A stretch of DNA of 64,000 nucleotides from Caballeronia sp. TF1N1 (lineage in GTDB: Bacteria; Pseudomonadota; Gammaproteobacteria; Burkholderiales; Burkholderiaceae), in the NCBI RefSeq assembly GCF_022878925.1, contig NZ_CP084626.1, positions 434,001 through 498,000 of the forward strand, written 5' to 3'. Position 1 is the stretch's first letter; the number at the start of each line of letters is the position of its first letter. The notes under the pieces are model-generated. The model made no database searches. It saw only the letters and a program-made list of their open reading frames with translations, and was not told the DNA's origin. Shown piece after piece: positions 29,499-38,472 of this stretch. The translations under genes and the position numbers were made by a program.

Positions 29499-30656
29499 AT
29501 GAAAAACAAGAACGCGCCGGGCGAAGGGCCGCCCAAGGACCCCGCTATTGAAGCGGAGACGGACGCGCTCGCGCAGCTTGTCGACGCCATCTTCCGCCGG
29601 ATGCCGCAGGCGCTCGCGGCCGTCGTCGCTTCGCCCGCAAGCGGGCCCTGGCGCGCAATCGCCGCTCGGGGCCGCCAAGAATCTTCTTTCGCCGCCGGGC
29701 AGAGCTTGGAGCAGCCCGAGAACGCGTGGATGCGCGAGCTCGGCGAGCCTGCGATCGACCCGCCGCCGCCGGAAAACGGCGCGCTTCGGCTGCGCCAGCC
29801 CATCACGCTGCGCGACGGAAGCTTTTTCGGCAACCTGTGCCTTGTGGCCTCTCGCGCAGATTCGGTCGCCGACGCCGGGCTTCGCGACGCGGCGGGAGTC
29901 TTCGCGGAGCTCGCGGCTCTTTTGATCGCGCAATCGCGGCGCAGCGCGGAAGCGGAGGCGAGGTTGGGCAACGAGGCGGCCGCCGCCGAGCAGCGGGAGC
30001 GCTTTGTCGCCGTCCTCGCGCATGATCTGCGCACTCCGTTGTCCACCGTGCGCGCCTTGGGCGAGACTCTCTCGATCGCGCCCGAGCGCGCGAACTTGCC
30101 CCGGATCGCGAAAATTCTCTTGGCCGCTGTCGCGCGCATGGCTTCGCTAATCGACGGCGTGCTGGATTTGGCGCGGGCTCGGCTCGGCGGCGGAATCACG
30201 ATGCGCTGGCAAAGCTGCCCGGATCTCGCCGAGCGGCTTTCGCAGGTCGTCGAAGAAGTCAGGGAGGCGCGTCCCGGCCAACAGATCGACAGCCAAATCC
30301 GCATTGCTCGCGCAATTGACTGCGACCCGACGCGATTGCAGCAGCTTCTCGGCAATTTGCTGGACAACGCTCTGACGCACGGCGCCAGAGATCGCCCTGT
30401 TTCGATCGTCGCCGAAACAAGCGAATCGGAGCTTGAAATTCGCGTCGCGAACGAGGGCGCAGAGTTGGACCAGGAGACGCGCGAGCGAATTTTCGAGCCG
30501 TTCTGGCGGCCCAAAGGCGCGAAGCGCCCAGACGGCTTGGGGCTCGGGCTGTTCATCGTCGAACACATCGCGACTCGGCATGGCGGCTCCATCCGCGTGG
30601 ACTCAAAAGACGGGTCCACGATTTTCGTGTTCTCGATGCCCGTCTCGCGAGCCTAA
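29499..30656 (+). CDS. Soluble sensor histidine kinase
   Basis: 385-residue kinase without membrane segments. Residues 1-145 form a possible GAF-like sensory part, followed by a short coiled coil, a HisKA domain with AHDLRTPLS (phospho-accepting His175), and a HATPase domain with the N box LLGNLLDNALTHG, G1 ERIFEPFW and G2 GLGLGLFIV. It converges on a single-domain response regulator gene, so the two may be a pair. The signal is unknown. Confidence 0.9.
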   Translation: MKNKNAPGEGPPKDPAIEAETDALAQLVDAIFRRMPQALAAVVASPASGPWRAIAARGRQESSFAAGQSLEQPENAWMRELGEPAIDPPPPENGALRLRQPITLRDGSFFGNLCLVASRADSVADAGLRDAAGVFAELAALLIAQSRRSAEAEARLGNEAAAAEQRERFVAVLAHDLRTPLSTVRALGETLSIAPERANLPRIAKILLAAVARMASLIDGVLDLARARLGGGITMRWQSCPDLAERLSQVVEEVREARPGQQIDSQIRIARAIDCDPTRLQQLLGNLLDNALTHGARDRPVSIVAETSESELEIRVANEGAELDQETRERIFEPFWRPKGAKRPDGLGLGLFIVEHIATRHGGSIRVDSKDGSTIFVFSMPVSRA

Positions 30657-30705
30657 GCGTTTCGCGTCTCGCCCAGCCGCGCGGACTCCGAGTGGAGCGC
30701 CACGG

Positions 30706-31194
30706 TTATTTTCCGGCCACAGCGGCTTGCTTCCACCCTCGGCGCGCCTTGGCCCATTCTCGGGCGTCGGGACAAACGAGATCAATGATGGCGACCAGCT
30801 CGGGCGGCGAGATCGGCTTGCCGGCGAAGGCGTCGAAGCCGACGGAAATCGCTTCCGCGCGAATTTCCGACGCGTCCAAGGCTGTGTGGGCGATCAGAGC
30901 CGCGTCATGGCGAAGAAGCGAGCGCATGCGCCGGCCGATTTCAATTCCGTGCACGTCGGGCAGGGAGATGTCCAAGATGACGACGTGGGGCCGCCACGAC
31001 TCGAAGAGCCGCAGCGCTTGCTCTCCGTTGAACGCGCTGCGCGCCTCGAAACATTTGAGCTCCAAGACGGCCACGAGGCTTTCGGCGATGTCTTCATAAT
31101 CGTCGACCACCAGCACGCGACGCCTGTCGATCGCGGGGCGAGTTTCGCTTGACCACCTTTCAAAGCGGCCGATCACTTTCACCTGCGCGTCCAT
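30706..31194 (-). CDS. Single-domain response regulator
   Basis: 162-residue receiver domain with the acid pocket VLVVDDYED, phospho-acceptor in VVILDISLPD (Asp75), Thr in LIAHTALD and Lys in FAGKPISP. There is no output domain, so it acts by protein contact, by phosphotransfer, or on DNA through another protein. The start at 31194 follows an AGAGA stretch. It converges with the histidine kinase across 49 bp, and that kinase is the obvious partner. Confidence 0.88.
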   Translation of the reverse strand: MDAQVKVIGRFERWSSETRPAIDRRRVLVVDDYEDIAESLVAVLELKCFEARSAFNGEQALRLFESWRPHVVILDISLPDVHGIEIGRRMRSLLRHDAALIAHTALDASEIRAEAISVGFDAFAGKPISPPELVAIIDLVCPDAREWAKARRGWKQAAVAGK

Positions 31195-31377
31195 GGCGAT
31201 TTCTCTTTCGGGCCGCTCGGGGATCGCTCGGCAAGATGGGCTCAGATCGCAACAACTGGGCCGCATTGTGTCTCGATTTTGTCGGGCGCGCCACAGAAAA
31301 TGTTTGCGCAGCGCGGGGTCCGCGACGCATAGGGGAGACGCAAGCGCCGTCGGCGAAAGGCTTGCGCAGGAAAAAGC

Positions 31378-31758
31378 TTAGGCGTCGCGGCTCGCGACCA
31401 ATTCGTCGATCGCGCCCTTGGCCGCCTCCACGGCCTCGATCGCCGCGCCGAAGGTTTGAAACTTTTGCGCGCCGGAGCAGCCCGCGGCGGCTAGCCGGTT
31501 TTCAAGGCCCACCGCTTCGCTGGCGCGGCCGCCTTCGACAAAAAGAGAGAACGAGCCGGCTTTGTTGGGCGAGACGCGAATCAAAAAGCCGTGGCGCGCT
31601 TCGCGGTATTCGATCGACGAAGCCGCTTGGTCGGAGACGCTCCCAGCCTGAGGCCAAGACTTCATTCCTGGCGCCGGCTCGGCCGCGTGTTCTTGGCTCA
31701 AAGGACGAGCGCGCCGAAGCAGGCGGGCTGCGGCGCGCCGAAAAGCAGTGGAGCACAT
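31378..31758 (-). CDS. Small basic protein, function unknown
   Basis: 126-residue protein with an arginine-rich start (FRRAAARLLRRARPLS), a beta-rich middle (YREARHGFLIRVSPNKAGSFSLFVEGG) and an Ala-rich helical end. AGAGAGAA precedes the ATG at 31758. I recognise no family. It lies upstream of the response regulator on the same strand, 183 bp away. Confidence 0.55.
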   Translation of the reverse strand: MCSTAFRRAAARLLRRARPLSQEHAAEPAPGMKSWPQAGSVSDQAASSIEYREARHGFLIRVSPNKAGSFSLFVEGGRASEAVGLENRLAAAGCSGAQKFQTFGAAIEAVEAAKGAIDELVASRDA

Positions 31759-32028
31759 GGTTCTCTCTTTTCTTTTTAATTGGTCGGTGAAATTTCTGGC
31801 GCCAAAAAATCCCCGCGGCGCGCTCTCAATGCTCTCGCGAAACGCGCCCGCGAGAAAGTGTGTTTTCGCACCCGAGTCGGCGACTAGAGCCAACGCTCAA
31901 ACGCGCAAGGCGAGCGCAAAGACGCGCGAGTCGAGTCGCCTCGATTAAAGAAGCCGCCGCGCTTGCCGACACTCAAGGAATGCGCGCGCTTCCTCCATGC
32001 CCGAGCCATCGAAAAGCATTCAACGAAC

Positions 32029-32493
32029 ATGAACGAGTCGAACTTTGATCCGCCGGCGCTGCTCGCCGAGCTGCGCGGCGCCCGGGCGTTCGCGGAGCAA
32101 TCCGCGCGCGAGCTTCGCGCGGCGGAGCTGAAAATAGAGGATCTGCGGAACGAAGCGCTCGCGGCGCTTCGAGCGGCCAAGGAGCGCTCTTCGCCCAGCG
32201 CGCAGCGCGCGGGGAAGTTGGAAGAGGCGGTCAAACGCCTCGTTTTGCCGCGGTTTCAATCAGCGTCCGCAGCCCTTCGCGAGTGCGCGCGGGCGGCGGA
32301 AAAACTTGAGTCGGTCGTCCAAGACGCGGACGCGAGCGGCCAGCGGTCCGGCGCGGCGGAGGCGGCGAGGCTCTTGCGAAATCACGCGGAATCGCTCGGG
32401 GCATTGCGCCAGCTCGCGCAGGCGGCGGCGAGGAACAATCGGGAGACGATCGCAAGTTTGCTCGAAGCTCGCGCAGCGGCCGCTCTAATGTGA
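32029..32493 (+). CDS. Coiled-coil protein, function unknown
   Basis: 154-residue, almost wholly helical protein with heptad-like spacing and many Ala, Glu and Arg (for example SARELRAAELKIEDLRNEALAAL, split here only as a pattern). It has no signal or membrane segment. I take the ATG at 32029 (MNESNFDPPALLAEL) rather than the upstream one at 31963. No family is recognised; the neighbours give no firm hint. Confidence 0.55.
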   Translation: MNESNFDPPALLAELRGARAFAEQSARELRAAELKIEDLRNEALAALRAAKERSSPSAQRAGKLEEAVKRLVLPRFQSASAALRECARAAEKLESVVQDADASGQRSGAAEAARLLRNHAESLGALRQLAQAAARNNRETIASLLEARAAAALM

Positions 32494-32620
32494 GTCGTCG
32501 GCTTTATTGACTCGTCGGTCTTTTCGATCTCTTTTTTTGCTATACACCTGACGCACCCTTGACAGGTGAAAAACCATCGGGTGCGCGAACGCGCAAAAAC
32601 GTGGGGCAAGCGCGCTGTCG

Positions 32621-33409
32621 TCAAGCGAGAAACGAACCGACGACCGTTTTTGTTTTCCCCTCCTTGTCGAGCGAGCGCGCGGCCACTTGCCATGATCCGC
32701 CCGGCAATAGGTTGCACAGAAACAAGTGCGTGTCGAACGAATCGAGCCGTGAGATTGGATCGTCCCACTCAATAAGTTCGACGCGGACAAGCGCGGGCGC
32801 GGGCATTTGTCGTTTTTCGGCATTGGACGCCGCGACAAGTTGGCAGCTAAAGTCCATTGAGACGAATGGGCCCGAAGCGCGCGTTTTAGCTTGCCAAACG
32901 GCGCGCGCTTGAATGGATTTGCGCCTGATTCCGTCCGGCATTGCAGACGCCGCGTCCAGCCAATCTTTGAGCGATATAGGCGAACTTTCGCGTTCCTGGT
33001 CATCAGTTGCGTCGCCGAAACCATTCGCCGCGGCGTCGGCCATCATTCCTCGCATCTCTTCGGCAATCACGCCAGCGCGCTCGACATCAGCAAGAATTTT
33101 GCGAGCGCTCTGCTCGCTGCTTTCACGGCAAGCGGCCACGGCGGAATGAAGGCGGCGCTCCATTAGGTCCATCGCAGACAGCGTTTCTGTTCGGGACTCG
33201 CGCATCTCGCGCGCCGCATCGATCTCGCTCGCCGGAACGAAAATCGGCGTGGACGCCAGTTCGATGGCCCGGTCAATCGCGTCAGTCGGAGTGGCGATGC
33301 CAGGCGACGCCGCAACTAGCGCTTGCAGCTTTTCCTTCCTCTTCGGCGTCAGCCAGAAGCTGACTTGTCGTTGGTTCCATCGATTGCCCGGTGTTGGCTC
33401 GCTTGACAT
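32621..33409 (-). CDS. Possible relaxosome accessory DNA-binding protein
   Basis: 262-residue protein. The N terminus, NQRQVSFWLTPKRKEKLQAL followed by a TPTDAIDRAIEL helix, resembles a ribbon-helix-helix DNA-binding unit. The middle is helical with a KDWLDAAS segment, and the end is beta-rich. It lies downstream of the MobF relaxase on the same strand (109-bp gap), a common place for oriT-binding accessory proteins. The assignment is from fold impression and context; the C-terminal part is unrecognised. Confidence 0.5.
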   Translation of the reverse strand: MSSEPTPGNRWNQRQVSFWLTPKRKEKLQALVAASPGIATPTDAIDRAIELASTPIFVPASEIDAAREMRESRTETLSAMDLMERRLHSAVAACRESSEQSARKILADVERAGVIAEEMRGMMADAAANGFGDATDDQERESSPISLKDWLDAASAMPDGIRRKSIQARAVWQAKTRASGPFVSMDFSCQLVAASNAEKRQMPAPALVRVELIEWDDPISRLDSFDTHLFLCNLLPGGSWQVAARSLDKEGKTKTVVGSFLA

Positions 33410-33518
33410 TTCTCCTCCGTCTTCATGCGGCGATCTCGGGGGCGCCGCTCGGCGTAACGTGACCTACTAAGAGCGGCTCGAGAGCCACGCATCTCTGCGA
33501 ACTGCGTTTTCTCGGCGA

Positions 33519-36500
33519 CTATTGGCGCAAATGCTGGCTGCCGTCGCGCTCCCGGTCGCGCCTTCGGCGTGGCTTCGCGCCCATAAGCCGCTGAAGTCTT
33601 CTGCGCGCGTTGGCGGAGAGAGGCGCCACTGTGACAGGTTTGTGCTCAGGAGGGCGGCGATCGGTGGATATCGGACGCGCCACGGCGTTCGCGCCGCGAA
33701 GCATCGGCGCTTGGCCGCCGGCTCTCTCTAAGGACGTTGTTTCAGCCGGACTTTTCATCGGCGGAGGATACGGTCGCGAGTGGGGCTCGGGTTTTCGCGG
33801 GCCGTCGGCCTCCGTCAATGTTGCGTCCCGGAAATCGAGCGTCGTTCCTTTCGCTCGACTTTTGCTCATGCGGCGCGCAAGCGCTTCGACGATCTGCTCA
33901 CGGCTAAGCGCGCCTTGCTGATTGGCTTGCGCGGCAGCCAAGTGCGAATCGGGATCGAACGCCCCGACGGCTGCCGCGTCGACATAGAGCGTGGTCGCAA
34001 AGCGCGAGCGGCTTGCGGCGACATACGACCACTCGCGATCCACGGCGGCCGGGTTGACGACGACGTGCGCGCTGTCAACCGTTTGCCCTTGGCTCTTGAA
34101 ATTTGTCAGGCAGTAGGAGTGATCCAGCCAACCGAACGACGCGGGCACAGCGACAAGCCCTTTCCCTTCACCGCTCGCGACGTTGGCGGCGTCGAGTTCG
34201 ACGAGCAGCTCGGGCTCAACCTTGCCGAGCTCTCCTCCAACATTCACTGCAACGATGGTTCCAACGACGCCATTCGTCACGCCGAGCGCTCGATCATTTT
34301 TCGTGAAGACGATGCGGTCGCCTGGCGCAAAGCGTTTGCTCTGCGGCTCCGCTTCACGGACATTGACGAGGACGTCGACGCCCAATTCATCTTTGACAAG
34401 GCGCTGCTCGGTGAGCGTGGCCCGCGCCATCGCGTTCAGCGCGGCGACTTCCGCGCGAGTGGCGGCGATCATGATCTTTGCCGGCAATTGCGTCCGGTCA
34501 GCCGCCCAGCGTTCGACCGCCCCTCGCATGGCCGGCGTGGCCGCGACTTGGCCGCTTGCGTCGACGCCGACGGTTGCTTCGACTTCGTTGCCGGTTGGCT
34601 GAGCGCCCACTCCGTGAATATGAAGCCGACCGCGCTGGTCGAGCAGTCGCAACGCTGAGAGCGCTGCGCCCTGGGCGATTTCCGAGACGGCTTCGCGAAG
34701 CCATTCATGGTCAAACCGATCACGCCAGCGGGCGAAACCGCGCGCGAGTTTTGGCGAGCTCGCGCACAGCTTCTCCGCTGCGGCAACGCGCGCGTCTTCC
34801 GGCGCATCGCGCAGCGTTGCGATTTGCTCCTTCGTGATGCTTTGGCCGGCTCTCGATTGATCGGCAAGCCACTCGACGAGCGGTTCGAAGGCGGTTTTTT
34901 GTCGCTGAATCCTTGATATTTCGGCTCCTTCGTGCAGGCGAAGCAGCGAGGCGAATATGCCGCCGCCCTCAATCGGCTGCAATTGCTTGGGATCGCCGAC
35001 GCAGACGAGCTTGGCGCCGGCCGCCAAGACAACATCTTGCAATGCGGAGAACTCGGGGGAGCCAACCATCCCGGCTTCGTCCAAGACCACGATTGAGCGC
35101 CGATTGAGGGGCGTTCGGCCGGAGCGCGCCGCGAGCAGCAAGCTTGCCAACGTTCGAGATTTCGCGCCGGTTTCTTTCGCGAGATTGCGCGCTGCCGAGG
35201 CCGAGGCGCAGCAGCCCATCACCGAAAATCCCGCCGCCACATAAGCGCGTGTCGCTGCGCGAAGCATCGTCGTTTTACCGGTTCCAGCCCAACCGACCAC
35301 GAACGCGTGCCGGCCGGTCTCGCAAGCGACGTGGCGCGCCGCGGCGCGTTGTTGATCCAGAGAAACTGGCACACCAAGTTGTTCGCGCAGAGCGCCTTCG
35401 AGCGCGTTGAACTCCTGGTCGACAAGCGCCGGGTCAATCGCGTGATCACGATTTCCTTCCCCTTGGCTCACGCGCAAATCGATGGTCGCCTCAAGGGCTT
35501 GCCGCTCTTTGGAGGCGAAGATCTCGGTCAGGCTGGCAGTCGCGCCCAGCCTCGCCACAGAGTCGGAAGCCATCAAGCTGTCGAGCTCTTCGAGGCATCT
35601 CGCGGCAGGCCATCTGCCCATCGCGCGAGCGCATATCGCCGCGAGCGCCTCTTGGCGAGTGGCGCAAGATTTCCCGGACATTAGCTCGCCGAGCAGCTCT
35701 TCGCGATCGATGGCGAACGAGGCGTTGTTGTCGGCGGCCAATGACTCCGTCACGGACGAGCATTGGCGAAGCTCGTTGGGCGCTGCGCTTTTGCGCTTTG
35801 CGTCAGCCATGTTGGCCCTCGCAAGGACCGCGAGCGGCGCGAGACCCGAGCGCATGCGAGCCACCGCCTCGGCGTCGAGGCCGACGCGCTCCGCTTGCTT
35901 TTTGAAGCTTTGGAGCAGTTCGGGCAAAGGGGGCTCCGCTTTGCCCGCGCGCGTGTTGAGCGCTGCGAGCCCCTTTGCGGCGGCGGTGTGATCGCCGGCC
36001 GAATGTTGGTCCAGATGCTCGCGAATTTGGCGGCTTCGCGTCGAGAGCGCTTCGCGTTGCGCCTCCGAAACGCCGGCGAGTTTGAAGTAAGGCCCGTCGG
36101 GCACAACCGAGAAACCAAGCTCGCGCATTCGCCAGGCAAGCTCCGCGCGAAAAATGGCTCCCGTCGCGAGCTTTCGCTCGAACTGGGGGCGCAGCTCCAA
36201 CGCGCTCCATTCGCTCGACCGCTGGCGTTTGCCGACGTTCAGCAAAAAACCGTGAACATGGAGCTGAGGGTCCATGCAGCGGCTGGCGAAATGGACGTGG
36301 CACGCCGCGAGAGTGGCGTCCGCTTCGCGCTGGACGCGGCCGCCTTTCTCGTGCCGCGTGAGCGCTCCCGACTCGGCGTAGCGCAAGGCCGCGATCGAGG
36401 CGGCCTTCAACGCGGCGACGATTTCGCTTTGAGTTTGCGGGTCAGCGGCGGCGAAAGCGGCGGACACGTCCTTCGGAGCGGAGAAGGTCATGTCCAATCC

Positions 36501-36797
36501 CATCACGTGCCCCGGCCCCGCTCCTTGAACCAGCGGCTCTCCGGTGAGCGGGTGGAAGCCGCGCGCCAAGCGCTCGACATGCTCGGGCTCCGGCGTGTCG
36601 CCCAATCCAAGGAGGCGAGCTCCGTTGCCCGTCCAAAACGGAAGAGGGTGGCCCAGCTCCGCTGAGCTGCGCAGGTAATCAGAGAATTCGCTTCGCTCTC
36701 GCGTCGACGGGCTTTGAAGGTAAAAGAGATAACCGTCGCCGGTCGCGGCCGAGCGCGCTTGGCGCCGCTCCGAATTTATTTTGGCAAGAGAGAGCAT
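33519..36797 (-). CDS. MobF (TrwC/TraI-type) relaxase-helicase
   Basis: 1092-residue conjugative relaxase. The start MLSLAKINSERRQARSAATG is typical; catalytic tyrosines are expected at Tyr23/Tyr26 (GYLFYL). The three-histidine metal site is visible as CHVHFAS (His167) and LHVHGFLLN (His180, His182). The second half is a RecD-like superfamily 1 helicase, with GWAGTGKTTML and a VVLDEAGMVG Walker B. It would nick oriT, stay bound to the 5' end and unwind the strand for transfer. It follows the second integrase on the same strand after an 80-bp spacer that contains a hairpin. Confidence 0.94.
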   Translation of the reverse strand: MLSLAKINSERRQARSAATGDGYLFYLQSPSTRERSEFSDYLRSSAELGHPLPFWTGNGARLLGLGDTPEPEHVERLARGFHPLTGEPLVQGAGPGHVMGLDMTFSAPKDVSAAFAAADPQTQSEIVAALKAASIAALRYAESGALTRHEKGGRVQREADATLAACHVHFASRCMDPQLHVHGFLLNVGKRQRSSEWSALELRPQFERKLATGAIFRAELAWRMRELGFSVVPDGPYFKLAGVSEAQREALSTRSRQIREHLDQHSAGDHTAAAKGLAALNTRAGKAEPPLPELLQSFKKQAERVGLDAEAVARMRSGLAPLAVLARANMADAKRKSAAPNELRQCSSVTESLAADNNASFAIDREELLGELMSGKSCATRQEALAAICARAMGRWPAARCLEELDSLMASDSVARLGATASLTEIFASKERQALEATIDLRVSQGEGNRDHAIDPALVDQEFNALEGALREQLGVPVSLDQQRAAARHVACETGRHAFVVGWAGTGKTTMLRAATRAYVAAGFSVMGCCASASAARNLAKETGAKSRTLASLLLAARSGRTPLNRRSIVVLDEAGMVGSPEFSALQDVVLAAGAKLVCVGDPKQLQPIEGGGIFASLLRLHEGAEISRIQRQKTAFEPLVEWLADQSRAGQSITKEQIATLRDAPEDARVAAAEKLCASSPKLARGFARWRDRFDHEWLREAVSEIAQGAALSALRLLDQRGRLHIHGVGAQPTGNEVEATVGVDASGQVAATPAMRGAVERWAADRTQLPAKIMIAATRAEVAALNAMARATLTEQRLVKDELGVDVLVNVREAEPQSKRFAPGDRIVFTKNDRALGVTNGVVGTIVAVNVGGELGKVEPELLVELDAANVASGEGKGLVAVPASFGWLDHSYCLTNFKSQGQTVDSAHVVVNPAAVDREWSYVAASRSRFATTLYVDAAAVGAFDPDSHLAAAQANQQGALSREQIVEALARRMSKSRAKGTTLDFRDATLTEADGPRKPEPHSRPYPPPMKSPAETTSLERAGGQAPMLRGANAVARPISTDRRPPEHKPVTVAPLSANARRRLQRLMGAKPRRRRDRERDGSQHLRQ

Positions 36798-36835
36798 GGC
36801 GGGGAGCGGCGGCGAAGGGCTTGGGAGAAGAGAGG

Positions 36836-36863
36836 CAATGCGCCCCGTCGGCGGGGCGCATTG
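36836..36863. terminator. Hairpin between integrase and relaxase genes
   Basis: A perfect 12-bp stem (36836-36847 with 36852-36863) with a 4-nt loop. On the minus strand it is followed by a pyrimidine stretch rather than a clean T run, so it may be a weak terminator or an attenuator separating the integrase from the relaxase. Confidence 0.55.
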
Positions 36864-36877
36864 TCGTTTTGGCGGCG

Positions 36878-37984
36878 TCACTTGTCCATGAGAAGCACGT
36901 GCTCATTGGCCCGCAGTTGGGCGTAGCGATGCGTCATCGCCATTGACGCGTGGCCGAAGGCCTGCATCGACGCGAGCATTGGCATTCTCGGATTGTTCAC
37001 GATGAATCGCGCAACGCCTTCGTGGCGCAGATCGTGAAACCTGAAATCCACGAGGCCAGCTTCTTGAGAAATGCGATGAAAAAAGCCGGAAGCAGAGCCG
37101 CAACGCGTCTCCATCTTTCCCTCGCGCGATTTGTTCGTGAACGGGTGGAACACCAGGCTCGATTCGCGCGAGCGGATGCGTTGGAGGAACTTCAAGATCT
37201 TCACCGCCCGTTTCGTCAACGGAATGGAGCGCGGCGTGTCCGTTTTCGTGTGCCCAGCCGGGACCTTCCACGTCCGGTGCGTCGGTCGCAGATCGAACTC
37301 GCGCCATTCGGCGAGCAGCAGCTCTTGCAGGCGCGCCGCCGTCTCGATAGCCAAGCGGACAAGAAGACGCCAGTGAGACCGTCGAGGCGTGTTCAGCCGC
37401 CGAAGCCGGGCAAAGAGAAGCCGCTCCTCTTCCGGAGAGAGTCGTCGCTCTCGCTTGCTCTGCCATTTGACCGGCAAGTTCTTGGTGCTGAAAACGATGT
37501 TCGGGTAGTCGACGTCGCATTTGACCGCCCACCAGCGAATCGCCAAAAGCAGGATGTTGATTTGCGTCACGATGGTGTCGTAAGTGAATTGCCTGCCAAC
37601 GCGCGTTTTCTGCGCGCGCATTTTATCGACATATCGGTCCATCCAACCTTGCCGAACATTTTCGATCTTGTCCGTCGAGTTCAGATTGCGAATCACTGTG
37701 GGCAGCACGCGTTTGTGGCGGTCGATCGCCCGCGTGCTTTTCAGAAAACGACGAAGCAAGTCTTTCAAGTTCTCTTGCTTGAAGTCCTCTAAAGTCTGCG
37801 TGGCTTCGGGCGAATTTTCTTTTTCCGCTCGAATTCTGAATTCTTTCTCTGTTTCCAACGAAAACCACTCCGCCTCTGCTTTGCTGTCGAAGGTGCGCGT
37901 CGTCGCGGGGATGCCCTTGACGCGGACAATGACTTGCCACGACGAAGGACGGTCTTTTCGCTTTCTTTCGATGATTGTTGCCAT
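36878..37984 (-). CDS. Second (internal) tyrosine recombinase/integrase
   Basis: 368-residue phage-type integrase. It has a small arm-binding N terminus (MATIIERKRKDRPSSWQVIV), a core-binding helical domain and a catalytic domain with the Arg in ETAARLQELLL, HDLRHEG (His-x-x-Arg), GHASMAMTHRY (His and nucleophile Tyr). The ATG at 37984 follows AGAGGA; the longer frame to 38191 reads through a tRNA-like sequence and is not real coding. It has its own regulatory region with a palindrome and faces an AlpA-like gene. This suggests that the mobilisation half of the island was once a separate element. Confidence 0.92.
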   Translation of the reverse strand: MATIIERKRKDRPSSWQVIVRVKGIPATTRTFDSKAEAEWFSLETEKEFRIRAEKENSPEATQTLEDFKQENLKDLLRRFLKSTRAIDRHKRVLPTVIRNLNSTDKIENVRQGWMDRYVDKMRAQKTRVGRQFTYDTIVTQINILLLAIRWWAVKCDVDYPNIVFSTKNLPVKWQSKRERRLSPEEERLLFARLRRLNTPRRSHWRLLVRLAIETAARLQELLLAEWREFDLRPTHRTWKVPAGHTKTDTPRSIPLTKRAVKILKFLQRIRSRESSLVFHPFTNKSREGKMETRCGSASGFFHRISQEAGLVDFRFHDLRHEGVARFIVNNPRMPMLASMQAFGHASMAMTHRYAQLRANEHVLLMDK

Positions 37985-38167
37985 GGTGTTCCTCTTGGGT
38001 CTATTCGCTAATGCGATCGAGAGCCGCCGTTCGGATGAACAGCGGGCCGCGCCCGCTGCAGCGATCTTTCGATCTGACTGCAGCGCTGCGCTGGCGGAGA
38101 GTCGTATCTCGCGGAAAGTCCCGCCGCGCAAGGCCCGCAAGGAGGCGAGAAAATGGAGATTGGAGCG

Positions 38168-38190
38168 TTCGACTCTGGGCGGGAGCACCA
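38168..38190 (+). other. tRNA 3'-end-like segment, candidate att core of second integrase
   Basis: 23 nt that read as the 3' part of a tRNA: T-loop TTCGACTC, a 3' T-stem strand CTGGG, an acceptor strand CGGGAGC, a discriminator A and CCA. The 5' half does not pair as a tRNA should (GAGCG instead of CCCAG), so it is a fragment. It lies about 180 bp ahead of the integrase start, the usual place of a tRNA-derived attachment site. Confidence 0.55.
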
Positions 38191-38302
38191 TAAAGCATTA
38201 TTACCAACACAAAAAACACAAATCGACCTCATGCAACGGCTTTTTCGCCCGATAAATCCGGTGATTTAGCTTTTTTTGGCAACAATGGCAACGAGGAAAA
38301 TC

Positions 38303-38328
38303 AGTCGCTGCAGCGCGCTGCAGCGACT
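38303..38328. repeat. 26-bp perfect palindrome (operator candidate)
   Basis: Each half is AGTCGCTGCAGCG or its exact reverse complement, so CTGCAG occurs twice. It stands in the divergent region between the internal integrase and the AlpA-like gene, 145 bp before the latter. A dimeric regulator or recombination-directionality factor could bind here. Confidence 0.75.
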
Positions 38329-38472
38329 AATTCCGACGAAAGGCAAATAAAATCTTTAAAACGCCGGAATAAAAAAATGCCTATTGAATGCAAAAAGTAA
38401 AATCATGGGCATCCGAAAACGCTGCGTGAACAGCATAGGTAAAGCGCGTTGTGCGCATTGCCAGGAGGCCTC

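Larger units (their letters stand above)
37985..38472. other. Divergent control region of internal integrase and AlpA-like gene
   Basis: 488 bp, A+T-rich between 38,190 and 38,470, containing a tRNA 3'-end-like segment (38168-38190), a 26-bp perfect palindrome (38303-38328) and further GCTGCAGCG-type words near 38,055 and 38,083. It probably holds the attachment site and operators of the second integrase. No coding sequence is supported. Confidence 0.65.

Noticed and set aside
29300..30619. N-terminal extension of the RHKK copy 1 frame, antisense to the histidine kinase
   Set aside because: The extension is the mirror of the kinase gene; the paralogue at 48871 fixes the start at MPKS (29299).
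32550..32580. CACCTG ... CAGGTG inverted repeat downstream of the 32621 gene
   Set aside because: The arms are only 6 bp, with no T run, so it is not a convincing terminator.
37985..38191. N-terminal extension of the second integrase
   Set aside because: It reads through a tRNA-like sequence. Frames with VERS / SRPESN-type peptides are the usual by-product of antisense tRNA ends. A good ribosome site supports the start at 37984.
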